Shown here: piece by piece, positions 35,067 to 44,121 of the stretch | Position numbering within the stretch: position 1 is the first letter of the stretch | Layout of the letters: each line of letters begins with the position of its first letter | Origin: JBCCIM01 sp965263205 | Lineage (GTDB): Bacteria; Bacteroidota; Rhodothermia; Rhodothermales; JAHQVL01 | Length of the DNA: 64,000 bases | Reading direction: 5' to 3' | Assembly: GCA_965263205.1 (NCBI GenBank) | Contig: CBDHHF010000030.1 | Location: 186,001-250,000, forward strand | The notes under the pieces: generated by a model | Seen by the model: only the letters and a program-made list of their open reading frames with translations | The model's database searches: none | What the model was told of the DNA's origin: nothing | Translations under genes and position numbers: made by a program

Positions 35067-37400
35067 ATGCGGCAGTATCAGCTCAACTTTGACCCCAACA
35101 GTTCCCCTTCTATTTCTGTAGAGGCTGATAAGATTTTGCAAGGATTGAACCCTGTCCAGCAAGAAGCCGTGAAGGCAACGGAAGGGCCTGTGATGATTGT
35201 TGCCGGCCCCGGATCTGGCAAAACCCGTACGCTGACACACCGCATTGCCTACTTGCTGGCCAAAGGCCTCGCGCGGCCGTACCAGATTTTGTCGCTTACC
35301 TTCACCAACAAAGCGGCCCGCGAAATGCGCGAGCGCGTGGAGCAGTTGGTAGGGGAAGAGGCGGCACGCGGGATGTGGATGGGCACGTTCCACTCGATTT
35401 TTGCGCGTATGCTGCGCGTTGAAGCTGAAGCGCTCGGGTTCACACGCGACTTCTCCATCTACGACACGGAGGACAGCGAGCGCGTGATGCGCAACGTGAT
35501 GAATCAGTACAACATCGACGTCAAGCAATTTAGCCCGCGTGCGATGCGCTCTCACATATCGAGCGCCAAAAACCAGATGGTGTCGCCCGACGAGTACCAC
35601 CGCATGGCAGCGACCCGCATGCAAGAACAGGCGGCACGGGTGTACAAGCCGTACCAGGAAATTCTGCGCAAAGCCAATGCGCTCGATTTTGATGACCTGC
35701 TCATCAAACCCATTGAGCTTTTTCAGCAACATTCGGATATCCTCGAAAAGTACCAGGATCGCTGGAAATACATCCACATCGATGAGTACCAGGATACCAA
35801 TCACGCGCAATACCTGCTGACCAAGCTGCTGGCAAACAAGCACAAAAATGTGTGTGTGGTGGGGGATGATGCGCAGAGTATCTATGCATTTCGTGGTGCT
35901 GACATCGCAAACATTCTGTCGTTCCAGCGCGACTATCCCGAGGCCACTACCATTCGTCTCGAACAAAGCTACCGCTCAACGCAGAAAATTCTGAAGCTGG
36001 CTGATTCCATCATTGGGCACAATGAAGACCAGCTCGACAAAACGCTCTGGACCGAGAATACCGAAGGCGATCCGATTGTATTGATGGAGGCCATCTCCGA
36101 GCGGGACGAAGCGCAGAAAATTGAGCGCCGCATCCGCGACCTCGAAGTACGGACATCGTACTACTATCGCGACTTTGCTGTACTCTACCGCACCAACGCG
36201 CAGAGCCGCTCGTTTGAAGATGCCTTGCGTCGTGGCAACATTCCTTACCGTGTAGTTGGTGGTGTATCGTTTTATCAACGGCGCGAGATCAAAGACGTAT
36301 TGGCGTACCTGCGGCTGTTGGTAAACCCGAACGATGTGGCGAGTCTACGCCGCGTGATCAACTACCCTACGCGTGGCATCGGGGCAAAGACGCAGAGTAA
36401 GTTGTTTGATTACGTCGAGAATACGGGCATGCCGTTGTGGGAGGTGATGCACGTCCTCGACCAGACGGGGCTGCCGGCACGCGCCAAAGGGCAGGTGTCG
36501 AAGTTTGCCAAAATGATTGAAGATTATCGGGCGATCATGGACACGCAGCCGGCTGATGATATTGCGCGCGAGTTGATCAAAGAAGCCGGCATTTTTTCAG
36601 ATTTACGAGATGAAGGCACACAGGAAGGCCTGGTACGCTGGGAAAACGTGCAGGAATTGATCTCAGCCATCGCTGAATTTCGTCAACAGGAAGGCAGTAA
36701 CGGATCGCTCAGCGAATTCTTGCAGCAAGTCTCGCTCTTTACCGATCAGGATGCAGACGAAGGCAACGATGATCGGGTTACGCTGATGACCTTGCATGCT
36801 TCTAAAGGTCTCGAATTCCAGGTTGTGTTTATTGCCGGCCTCGAAGAAGGCCTCTTTCCGCTAGCCAACGCATCGCAGGATCGCAAAGACCTTGAAGAAG
36901 AGCGCCGGCTGTTTTATGTGGGGGTCACACGTGCAAAATCACACCTCATCATTTCGAGTGCGCGGTCGCGTTTCCGGTACGGCGAGCACCAGTCGTGTAT
37001 CCGAAGCCGTTTCCTTGAAGAAATTGATACGTCGGTTATCAAGACGGAAGGCGGCAAGCAGTTTGAGCAAAAACCCGGGCGGTTTAGCGTGGGCAGCGGG
37101 AATACGGTGTCGTACGAGAACATGGCACCCGACTATTACAAGCAGAGCCTGAGTCCGTCGTCAAACAAGCGCAAAACCCGAACAGTGAAGGTTGAGCCGC
37201 CAAGTGGCCGGCGGGTAGTTTACGATGAAGGCGAAGGCCAAATCGTACCCGGCGCGGTCGTCGAGCACGATACCTTTGGTCAGGGGAAAGTCCTCGCGAT
37301 GGAAGGGAATGGTCCACATCTGAAGGCAACGGTGTTTTTCAAGTCGGTAGGCCAGAAGAAGCTGGCGCTGAAGTTTGCCAAGCTGCGGCTTGTAGGCTGA
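35067..37400 (+). CDS. pcrA: ATP-dependent DNA helicase PcrA/UvrD
   Basis: 777 aa, close to the usual 720-780. It is a 3'-5' SF1A helicase acting in nucleotide-excision and replication repair. Motifs: LNPVQQEAVKATEGPVMIVAGPGSGKTRTLTHR (Q motif and Walker A, residues 28-58), FTNKAAREMRERV, GTFHSIFARMLR, YIHIDEYQDTNHAQY (Walker B), GDDAQSIYAFRGADI, LEQSYRST, VTLMTLHASKGLEFQVVFIAGLEEGLFP and RRLFYVGVTRAK. The C-terminal PcrA-type tail (GAVVEHDTFGQGKVLAMEG) is present. Divergent from the glycosyltransferase-like gene. Confidence 0.96.
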   Translation: MRQYQLNFDPNSSPSISVEADKILQGLNPVQQEAVKATEGPVMIVAGPGSGKTRTLTHRIAYLLAKGLARPYQILSLTFTNKAAREMRERVEQLVGEEAARGMWMGTFHSIFARMLRVEAEALGFTRDFSIYDTEDSERVMRNVMNQYNIDVKQFSPRAMRSHISSAKNQMVSPDEYHRMAATRMQEQAARVYKPYQEILRKANALDFDDLLIKPIELFQQHSDILEKYQDRWKYIHIDEYQDTNHAQYLLTKLLANKHKNVCVVGDDAQSIYAFRGADIANILSFQRDYPEATTIRLEQSYRSTQKILKLADSIIGHNEDQLDKTLWTENTEGDPIVLMEAISERDEAQKIERRIRDLEVRTSYYYRDFAVLYRTNAQSRSFEDALRRGNIPYRVVGGVSFYQRREIKDVLAYLRLLVNPNDVASLRRVINYPTRGIGAKTQSKLFDYVENTGMPLWEVMHVLDQTGLPARAKGQVSKFAKMIEDYRAIMDTQPADDIARELIKEAGIFSDLRDEGTQEGLVRWENVQELISAIAEFRQQEGSNGSLSEFLQQVSLFTDQDADEGNDDRVTLMTLHASKGLEFQVVFIAGLEEGLFPLANASQDRKDLEEERRLFYVGVTRAKSHLIISSARSRFRYGEHQSCIRSRFLEEIDTSVIKTEGGKQFEQKPGRFSVGSGNTVSYENMAPDYYKQSLSPSSNKRKTRTVKVEPPSGRRVVYDEGEGQIVPGAVVEHDTFGQGKVLAMEGNGPHLKATVFFKSVGQKKLALKFAKLRLVG

Positions 37401-37540
37401 AGATTGCTGATTGAGGAGTGTTGATTGGGGAATGTTGATCTGGCTCAATCCCGTTATCCTGAGCCGTGCGAAGGATCTCTTCGGAGCTTGCAGCCGCTTG
37501 AATATCGAATATCGAACAAGGAACCCCGAATTTCGAAGTG
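37401..37540. repeat. REP-like hairpin and TCGAATATCGAAC module
   Basis: A GATTGAGGAGTGTTGATTGGGGAATGTTGATC lead-in type sequence is followed by a REP-like copy at 37453-37478 (loop cgt) and a CGAATATCGAACAAGGAACC module at about 37501-37540. The order matches the other clusters. Confidence 0.85.
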
Positions 37541-37543
37541 ATT

Positions 37544-37620
37544 ACTCCTCACTCCTCACTCCTCACTCCTCACTCCTCACTCCTCACTCCTCACTCCTCA
37601 CTCCTCACTCCTCACTCCTC
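37544..37620. repeat. ACTCCTC heptamer array, 11 perfect copies
   Basis: Eleven tandem perfect copies, exactly the unit of 11112-11202. It ends 100 bp before the start of the binding lipoprotein gene. In both places it directly follows a TCGAATATCGAA module. Confidence 0.95.
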
Positions 37621-37720
37621 CTCGAACCTCATCCTTTGGGCTGCGTATCAAAGACCCGATTACGGGATATAGCCAGCATTACCGGCTATCCCATCTTCCC
37701 ACCCTTTGGATACACACACG

Positions 37721-38797
37721 ATGATGCCACGCGCTGCTCTCCCCGATACCAGAACGGCTTTATTCTTTTGCTTCCTCCTACTGCTCGCCGGCTGCGCCAG
37801 TGGCCCTGAAAAAGAGGCCCTGGTTATCTACTCGCCGCATGGTAAAGAAATGCTGACGGCGTTTGAAGAGGTGTATGAAGAAGCACATCCCGATGTAGAC
37901 GTCCAGTGGATCGACATGGGAGGGCAAAATGCGTACGACCGTATCCGCACGGAAAGAGAGCGTCCGCAGGCGAGCTTGTGGTGGGGCGGGGCAAGCACGG
38001 CGTTTGATCGTGCTGCACGCGAGGGATTGCTTGAAGCGTATCGTCCAACCTGGGCTGATACGGTGGATGCAGATACGCATCACCCCGAAGACATGTGGTA
38101 CGGCACGTTCTTGACGCCTGAAGTGATCACCTTCAACAACCGGACACTCCCTACAGACGCCGACTTACCGACAGATTGGGACGACCTGCTCGACCCCAAG
38201 TGGAAAGACCGCATCCTGATCCGCTACCCGCTTGCTTCTGCAACGATGCGAACCATCTTTGGGGCCATGATCATGCGATTTGACACGGTTGAAGAAGGCT
38301 ACGCCTGGTTGGCGCGCCTTGACATGAATACCAAAACCTACGCTGCTGATCCAACTCAGCTTTACCTCAAGCTCGCGAGTGAAGAAGGAGATGTTTCGCT
38401 TTGGAATATGCCGGATATTTTCCTCCAGCAAACCGAGAACGGGTATCCCTTTGGCTGGTTGATTCCTTCTTCTGGGACGCCTGTGCTTACGGATGGTATC
38501 GCGCTTGTCAAAAACGGTCCGAATCTCAAGCGTGCACGTGAGTTCTATGAAATGGCAACCTCAAAAGAAGCCATGACCATCCAGGCAAACGCCTACTTCC
38601 GCATTCCTACGCGACAAGACCTGGATCCTGCTGCACTGCCGGCATGGATTACAGGTACCGAAGTTCGACCTATGGATTTGGATTGGGATCGCCTCGTCCG
38701 CGAAGGGCCCACCTGGATGCAATACTGGGACGAAAACATCAAGGGCCGGGGTGAAGCCTATTTGCAGGAGAAAGGACTCGAAGTTATTGCTGATTGA
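37721..38797 (+). CDS. Extracellular solute-binding lipoprotein, iron(III)-type ABC family
   Basis: 358 aa from ATG 37721 (ATG 37724 also possible). Lipobox LLAGC gives Cys25. The mature part EALVIYSPHGKEMLTAFEEVYEEAHPDVDVQWIDMGGQNAYDRIRTERERPQASLWWGGA matches the AfuA/FbpA (family 1/13) binding-protein fold. Further motifs are FNNRTLPTDADLPTDWDDLLDPKWKDRI and SGTPVLTDGIALVKNGPN. FbpA-type iron ligands (paired Tyr) are not obvious, so the ligand may be another oxyanion or organic ion. No permease or ATPase gene is adjacent, so it is an orphan component or works with a distant transporter. Confidence 0.87.
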   Translation: MMPRAALPDTRTALFFCFLLLLAGCASGPEKEALVIYSPHGKEMLTAFEEVYEEAHPDVDVQWIDMGGQNAYDRIRTERERPQASLWWGGASTAFDRAAREGLLEAYRPTWADTVDADTHHPEDMWYGTFLTPEVITFNNRTLPTDADLPTDWDDLLDPKWKDRILIRYPLASATMRTIFGAMIMRFDTVEEGYAWLARLDMNTKTYAADPTQLYLKLASEEGDVSLWNMPDIFLQQTENGYPFGWLIPSSGTPVLTDGIALVKNGPNLKRAREFYEMATSKEAMTIQANAYFRIPTRQDLDPAALPAWITGTEVRPMDLDWDRLVREGPTWMQYWDENIKGRGEAYLQEKGLEVIAD

Positions 38798-39213
38798 TGA
38801 ATGGGGGATGCTGATCTGCACCAATCCCGTCATCCTGAGCCGCGCGAAGGATCTCTGCTAGACTAGCACTGGGTTTGAATATCGAATATCGAGCAAGGAA
38901 CTCCGAATGTCGAAGGGTATGAGGAATGACGCGATTCATCGTCCATGTCATCCTGAGCGCAGCCGAAGGATCTGGGGTTGGCTGATTGCTGAATGTGGAT
39001 TGTTGATTGAGGAATGTTGATCTGCTTTAATCCTGTCATCCTGAGCCGCGCGAAGGATCTGGGTATTGCTGATTGTTGATTGAGGAATGTTGATCTGCTT
39101 TAATCCCGTCATCCTGAGCCGTGCGAGGATCTCTGCGGGGCTTGCAGCCCCTTGAATAACGAATATCGAAGAGAATACCCTTCAATCAGCAATCCCCAAT
39201 CCGTATTCAGCAA
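38798..39213. repeat. Repeat cluster with four REP-like hairpins
   Basis: Copies lie at 38829-38854 (loop cgc), 38947-38973 (one extra base), 39035-39060 and 39108-39132 (one A missing). TCGAATATCG modules lie at about 38876-38918 and 39151-39173. GATTGTTGATTGAGGAATG lead-ins precede the copies. No gene is seen. Confidence 0.88.
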
Positions 39214-40765
39214 TCAACTAAGCGTGCTGTACAACGACCAGCAGCCGGCGATGAATAGGCCTATGCTGGAGATCCATAGAAACACATCCCACGCGCGGCC
39301 GGTCAGCAGTTCGGGGTCGCTGCGTTTGTAGCGGAAATACAGCACAGCTACACCGAGCATGGGGAGCATCACGGCCTGGGCCACGCCGCTGGCGAGCACC
39401 ATGGCAACGGGCGCCTTTACAACGACGTAGGTTGCCAGCGCCATCAGTGGCCAAATCATACTAATGACCCGGGTCCATTTCAGCCGGCTCGCTTCTGACT
39501 CCCATCGTGAAATCCAAACAACCCAAACGCGTCTGCTACCATGCGGCTGTAGCCAGCGGCTACAACAAAGAACGTTGAGTATAGACACAGCAAAAGCCCC
39601 GAACAGAAACACACCCTGGGCCCACGACCCGAACACGGGCACGTACATTTCCGAGAGCGTCCGAATCATATCGCCGCGTGCGGGATTAAGACCAACGCGC
39701 CACAGTACAGCAGCACCAAGTAGATAGAATACCACAGTGGTAAACGTATACACACCCATCGAAGCCCATGCGTCGATTTTGAGCACGCGAAACCAGCCGC
39801 GGGCACGCTCGGTCCATGCTTTGGTGCCATCCCGAACGCCGGCATACTTGGCGTAGCCTTTTTCGAGGCACCAGTATGGATACATCAATAATTCCCCCGA
39901 GCCCATACCTATGATGCCAAAGGCAGCCAGGGCAGTTGTCATCGGGTTGATCAAACTGCTTGAATCGACAGGAGGGAGGCTGAATTGGAGTCCGGTGGCA
40001 AACTCAGATCCTGTTACACCCCAATCGGTAAACTGCAGCAGGGCAAGTGTGATAATGGTAATCAGGGTAAACAAGTCCAACGAGCACCGTGGTCACGCTT
40101 TGTATCAAACCATAATGCCCAATCAACATCAAGCCCGATGTAAGCACCGCCATAATGGTAGCCCACAAGTAAGCATCGCTTGGTTCAGGCGTATCTTGTA
40201 GCCGTGCAGTCAGGCTGCTCAACTGTTCTTGCAAAGCTCCGCTTACGGGTGTGCCGGCGGCTTCCGCGATGGCAATATCGACGCTGTGTTTTAACCAGTC
40301 TCGTCTTGCAAGGCATTAAAAACTTCGCCCTGCTCGGTGAACGGTGTAGTGATGGCTAAGCGCCTGGCCAACACCACCCACAATCCCGCCTTGCTGTGAG
40401 ATAATGAGCAGCGTCATGATTGTCCAGTACCACACAATCCAGTTCACCTTGTAGCGCGGGCCCGGTACCTTGTTGAGGGCCTCGAGCGGCGTTTCATTCC
40501 AGGTGATGGTGTACCGGCCCATTTCAATTTGAGCAAACACCTTGATGACGCAGCCCACAATGATGAGCCAGAGCAGCCAGAAGCCGGCTTCAGCACCCAC
40601 TTTGGTGGTTGCAATCAATTCCCCCGAGCCAACGATGGAGCCGGCGATGATAATGCCGGGGCCGAGGTTGCGCAACGTTTGCCCAAAAGTTTTGGGTGGC
40701 TGTGCGCAATGTGTTCTTGCGCTGTTTGTTTTTCCGATGCTTGTTCTTGCACGGGACAGGCGTTG
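39214..40765 (-). pseudogene. Nramp-family divalent metal transporter, frameshifted
   Basis: Three separate frames reconstruct one Nramp-like carrier (Mn2+/Fe2+, H+ coupled). The N-terminal part (to about 40350) reads LRNLGPGIIIAGSIVGSGELIATTKVGAEAGFWLLWLIIVGCVIKVFAQIEMGRYTI. A short middle stretch (AITTPFTEQGEVFNALQDE) lies in another frame, then SLTARLQDTPEPSDAYLWATIMAVLTSGLMLIGHYG. From 40080 down comes LFTLITIITLALLQFTDWG...FGIIGMGSGELLMYPYWCLEKGYAKYAG. That makes three shifts near 40350, 40300 and 40080. No in-frame stops occur within the segments. The start is uncertain, about 40.7 kb. Confidence 0.82.
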
Positions 40766-40782
40766 GTTTAATTCAGGCAGAA

Positions 40783-41652
40783 TCAGCTATAAGCTACCGC
40801 TTTCTGGGTAGAACTACCCAATCCGTCAATACCGAGGGTAACGACATCGCCTGCAGCCAGGTACTGCGGCGGGTCGAATCCGAGTCCTACGCCGGCCGGG
40901 GTACCCGTTGAAATCACATCACCCGGCAGCAGCGTCATAAATTGACTTACATAGCTCACCACCGTTGGCACGTTGAATATCATGTTCGATGTATTGCCCT
41001 GCTGCTTGAATTCACCGTTGACCTTTGAGCCACATACCCAGATTGTGTACATCATGCCACTTCATCTTTTGTTGCGACAAAAGGTCCCAGTGGTGCAAAG
41101 GTATCCGCAGCTTTTGCCTTTTACCCATTGACCACCTCGGCGTATCTGGTAATCGCGCTCGCTGTAATCATTGTGCAACACGTAACCAGCCACATGAGTC
41201 CAGCGCATCTGATTCACTGACATAAGATGCGCGCGCGCCTATTACAATGCCAAGCTCAACTTCCCAATCGGTGGCTTTGCTGCCTTTGGGGAATAACGAG
41301 GTCGTCGTTGGGGCCAACAATGGCTGATGTGGCCTTGAAGAAAATACCACAGGTTGTTCTGGTGGCTCAAGGCCGGCCTCGCGTGCGTGGTCGATGTAGT
41401 TCAGACCAATGCAAACAATTTTGCTTGGGCGAGCAAGCGGTGCGCCAAGGCGTTCACCGGCGGGGACTAGTCTGCTGCCCATTCGTGGCTGCCTGCGTCG
41501 AGCCATGTCCTGGATTTTTTGAAGCCCACCCTGCTTCAAAAAAAGCTTCATCATAATCATTGTGTGAGGTGGCTGGTGTCAACGCGGGTGCCGTCTGCCA
41601 GCTGGATGCCGGGTTTTTCTTGGCCGGGCCGGCCGTAGCGGATTAACTTCAT
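40783..41652 (-). pseudogene. Fumarylacetoacetate hydrolase family protein, multiply frameshifted
   Basis: ATG 41650-41652 starts MKLIRYGRPGQEKPGIQLADGTRVDTSHL. Joining frames gives DYDEAFFEAG, GGLQKIQDM, RPSKIVCIGLNYIDHAREAGLEPPEQPVV, FFKATSAIVGPNDDLVIPKGSKATDWEVELGIVIG, HVAGYVLHNDYSERDYQ, ADTFAPLGPFVATKDEV and VNGEFKQQGNTSNMIFNVPTVVSYVSQFMTLLPGDVISTGTPAGVG. These are the hallmarks of FAH-type hydrolases (2-hydroxyhepta-diene-dioate isomerase/ureidoglycolate lyase like), with metal-binding Glu in DWEVELG. I count about seven frame changes, at roughly 41575, 41540, 41360, 41290, 41205, 41105 and 41060. No member of this family could work as read. Confidence 0.85.
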
Positions 41653-41795
41653 TTTATTGGGGCGAAATGATTACTTTGGGCGATATACATTTGGGGGATC
41701 GCCGCATGTTACGGCACAACACCTTGCTTGATGCAACAAAAGCGCGGCAGTTGGCACCGGTATTCACTTTTTTTGAAGGAGTAGAGGTGTTTGTT

Positions 41796-42186
41796 ATGGT
41801 GAAATTTATGGCAGTAGCCATTGGAGGCGCGGTGGGGGCCATGATGCGGTATGGCGTAGCGCTGCTCGTTATAGAGCGGTTGGGTGGACGGGCCGGCACC
41901 TGTTGCGACCTGGACGGTCAATCTGTTTGGATGCCTGCTCATCGGGTTTCTGGTCCCTTTTCTGAAAAGTAGCAATGCCTCCTTGCCGCTTCAACTGTTT
42001 ATCCTGACAGGCTTTCTCGGGGCGCTGACAACGTTCTCTACCTTCAGCATGGAGTCTATGCTACTGTGGCAGGATGGTCGCCACGCATTGCTCTTAATGA
42101 ATGTGTTTGGCAGCGTAGCCGCCGGCCTGCTCCTGGTGTGGTTAGGCCTAAAACTCCACAGCCTACTAGTACCCATCAGCGGCTAA
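41796..42186 (+). pseudogene. crcB: CrcB/Fluc fluoride channel, one frameshift
   Basis: The first frame from ATG 41796 gives MVKFMAVAIGGAVGAMMRYGVALLVIERLGGRAG. The second frame continues PVATWTVNLFGCLLIGFLVPFLKSSNASLPLQLFILTGFLGALTTFSTFSMESMLLWQDGRHALLLMNVFGSVAAGLLLVWLG. Together they give the four-helix dimeric fluoride exporter, with the conserved GG..GA..RY, VN..G and GFLG..TTFSTF motifs. The shift lies near 41897. No fluoride riboswitch was recognised upstream. Confidence 0.88.
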
Positions 42187-42220
42187 GAAACACCAGCCCA
42201 ATCAAAGCCAGTCCAATCCC

Positions 42221-42262
42221 CAAACAGAAAACCTTAAACTTTCAACACCAACACATCAATGG
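42221..42262. repeat. Short copy of the AACCTTAAAC...TTTCAAC repeat
   Basis: CAGAAAACCTTAAACTTTC and CAACACATCAATGGG match the copies at 7669-7750 and 44041-44121 in part. Confidence 0.6.
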
Positions 42263-42270
42263 GTTGGTCA

Positions 42271-42849
42271 TCAGAGGTACTTGCGTACATCCGTAATGAC
42301 CATGCCGGCGTCTACTGCAGCCTTCACGCCCATATCAGCATCTTCAAAAACCTGGCATTTTTCCGGTGCAACACCGATGCGTCGGGCAGCTTCGAGAAAA
42401 ATATCGGGAGAGGGTTTTGGGGCAACCGGGTCATCAGCGGTGATGTAGACCTCAAAGTATTTAGAAAGTCCCGTTGCATCGAGCGATAACTTTACCGTAG
42501 CAAAGGGACCACCTGAAGCAACAGCCATGGGCAGCTTGTTGTGGTATTTGTACACCAGCGCCGTTACTTCTTCGATTTCCTTGACGTTAACCAGCTTTTC
42601 TTTTGCGAGGTTTTCTTTGGCCTCTGTGAACTCTTCCACGTCGAAATCATAGCCAAAGGCTTCGTTAAACTGGGCGATAATGCCGTGTGTTGGGACGCCT
42701 TTAAGCCGGTCCAGGAATTCAGGAGGGCAGGTAGCGCCAAACTTGGCAAAGGTGCCATGCCAGCACTCCCAGTGTATGGGCATACTATCTACCAGGGTGC
42801 CATCACAGTCAAAAATGAGTCCTTCAACACCAGGGGCAACTTCAATCAT
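42271..42849 (-). CDS. HAD-IA phosphatase, beta-phosphoglucomutase family
   Basis: 192 aa. Motif I is GLIFDCDGTLVDSMPIHWECW (Asp14, Asp16). The cap domain covers about 24-90. Motif II is MAVASGGPFATVK, motif III Lys is in PVAPKPSPDIFLEAARR and motif IV is CQVFEDADMGVKAAVDAGM. The DCDGT..DS start and KP.PD.F motif are typical of beta-phosphoglucomutase-like phosphatases and of YqaB-type sugar-phosphatases. The usual length is 200-220, so the cap is compact. The substrate is unknown. The next gene downstream on the chromosome is convergent crcB. Confidence 0.9.
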   Translation of the reverse strand: MIEVAPGVEGLIFDCDGTLVDSMPIHWECWHGTFAKFGATCPPEFLDRLKGVPTHGIIAQFNEAFGYDFDVEEFTEAKENLAKEKLVNVKEIEEVTALVYKYHNKLPMAVASGGPFATVKLSLDATGLSKYFEVYITADDPVAPKPSPDIFLEAARRIGVAPEKCQVFEDADMGVKAAVDAGMVITDVRKYL

Positions 42850-42881
42850 AGTCAGGATGCGATTAGGGATAAGCTAATAGT

Positions 42882-43148
42882 TTATGAGCCAAATACTTTT
42901 AACGATGTCTGGATCGTCAAATCGACCAACAGTATACAAAGCACCATCATGCCGGCATATAAAAAAATCTTCATGATCCAGTGCCGTTCACGCGCGACGT
43001 GCCAGCCAGAGTACAGTCCTACAAGCGCGGTCGCAATGAGAATATAGCGCGTCCCCATCCACGTGGGATCTGGTGCGATATAGAGGAGCGCAATGAGCAT
43101 TGCGCCGGTGCCGGCAACGATGTCGGATACTTTGATAAGCGCGTTCAT
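42882..43148 (-). CDS. Small membrane protein
   Basis: 88 aa from ATG 43146-43148, with three hydrophobic helices (VSDIVAGTGAMLIALLYIA; MGTRYILIATALVGLYSGWHV; WIMKIFLYAGMMVLCILLVDLTI). No family recognised. It lies 32 bp upstream of the HAD phosphatase and 20 bp downstream of the esterase gene on the same strand, so it may be co-transcribed with both. Confidence 0.65.
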   Translation of the reverse strand: MNALIKVSDIVAGTGAMLIALLYIAPDPTWMGTRYILIATALVGLYSGWHVARERHWIMKIFLYAGMMVLCILLVDLTIQTSLKVFGS

Positions 43149-43168
43149 ACTACACAAAAGACGCGGGG

Positions 43169-44031
43169 TTATTGGATGGTTGGTTCACCTTTCAGGATGC
43201 CGAGCTCGATCAGGAATTCGTCAGCTGCTCGAACGGTGGCCACGTACGGTTTGTTGCCGTGCCGGCCATAGTTAAAGAAAGCATGATCCATGCCATCAAA
43301 TTGCATGAGCCGGCAGGTGCTGCCGGTATGACTCATTGCCGTGCAAAAACTGCGTGCCTGTGCAAACGGGACGGTTTTATCGGCCGTACCGTGAAAGATA
43401 AGCGTTGGGGGATGTTCAGCTTCTAACTGATGGATGGGGGAGATGGGGAGCGGATCCTGGCCGTCAAACCTGTCGTGCCACCTGATGGGCGATAAATCGA
43501 GCACCGGGTTGAACAGTACCACCGCGGTCGGCTTCGAGCTGATGCTGAGATCATCATTTCCGTCTTCGTGCCCGCGAACAACACCCGTTGTAACAGCAAT
43601 GTGGCCCCCAGCAGAGCCGCCGGCTGCTACAATGTTGTCGGGGTCAATATAGAGCGAGTCGGCATGGATGCGTAGCCATCGAATAACCGATTTGGCATCA
43701 GCAACACTTTCAAAAGGTGTGGTACCATGCAGATCTCGGATCCGATATTCTGCTGCAAACGCTGTCATGCCTCGCGAGGCAAAGTATGCAGCGTGCTTAT
43801 AAAACTGTCTGGCAGGGGATGGCCTGATACCCATCCTCCACCAAAAAAGAAAACGATGGCAGGTCGAGGTTCGGTCGCGACATCTGGCAGGCTGTCGAAC
43901 ATGTGCAGCCGTAACGTATCTGTGCCAACAATCTTGTAATCAATCAAAGACGTAGGCTGCTGCGCGCTGAGCAGGAGCAACCAAAACAAGGCAAGCCGCA
44001 GCGATGACGAGTACTTTTGAGAACATAGCAT
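43169..44031 (-). pseudogene. Alpha/beta hydrolase (esterase, BD-FAE/Aes-like), frameshifted
   Basis: The N-terminal frame (43765-44031) carries a signal peptide and ends in the oxyanion motif PAIVFFFGGGWVSGHP. The second frame (43169 to about 43825) continues PARQFYKHAAYFASRGMTAFAAEYRI, with nucleophile elbow AAGGSAGGHIA, acid in HGTADKTVPF and catalytic His in FDGMDHAFFNYG. Adding one C in the run CCCC near 43828 would join them as GGGWVSGHPPARQFYKH. So a single-base loss in a homopolymer splits the gene. Otherwise it is a complete secreted esterase. Confidence 0.85.
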
Positions 44032-44040
44032 GAAAACCTA

Positions 44041-44121
44041 ATGGTATCAGAACCAAGAACTTTCGACCTGTAACCTTCAACAGCAAACACACAAATCCGT
44101 CAGGATTGGAGTGTTTGCCCT
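44041..44121. repeat. Dispersed 80-bp repeat copy, ending at the DUF1080 stop codon
   Basis: Starts ATGGTATCAGAA and ends GTGTTTGCCCTA; it aligns along its length with 7669-7750 with small gaps. Confidence 0.75.

Noticed and set aside
41660..41790. Fluoride riboswitch before crcB
   Set aside because: GGCGAT...ATCGCC forms a small hairpin, but the conserved pseudoknot elements of the fluoride aptamer were not found.
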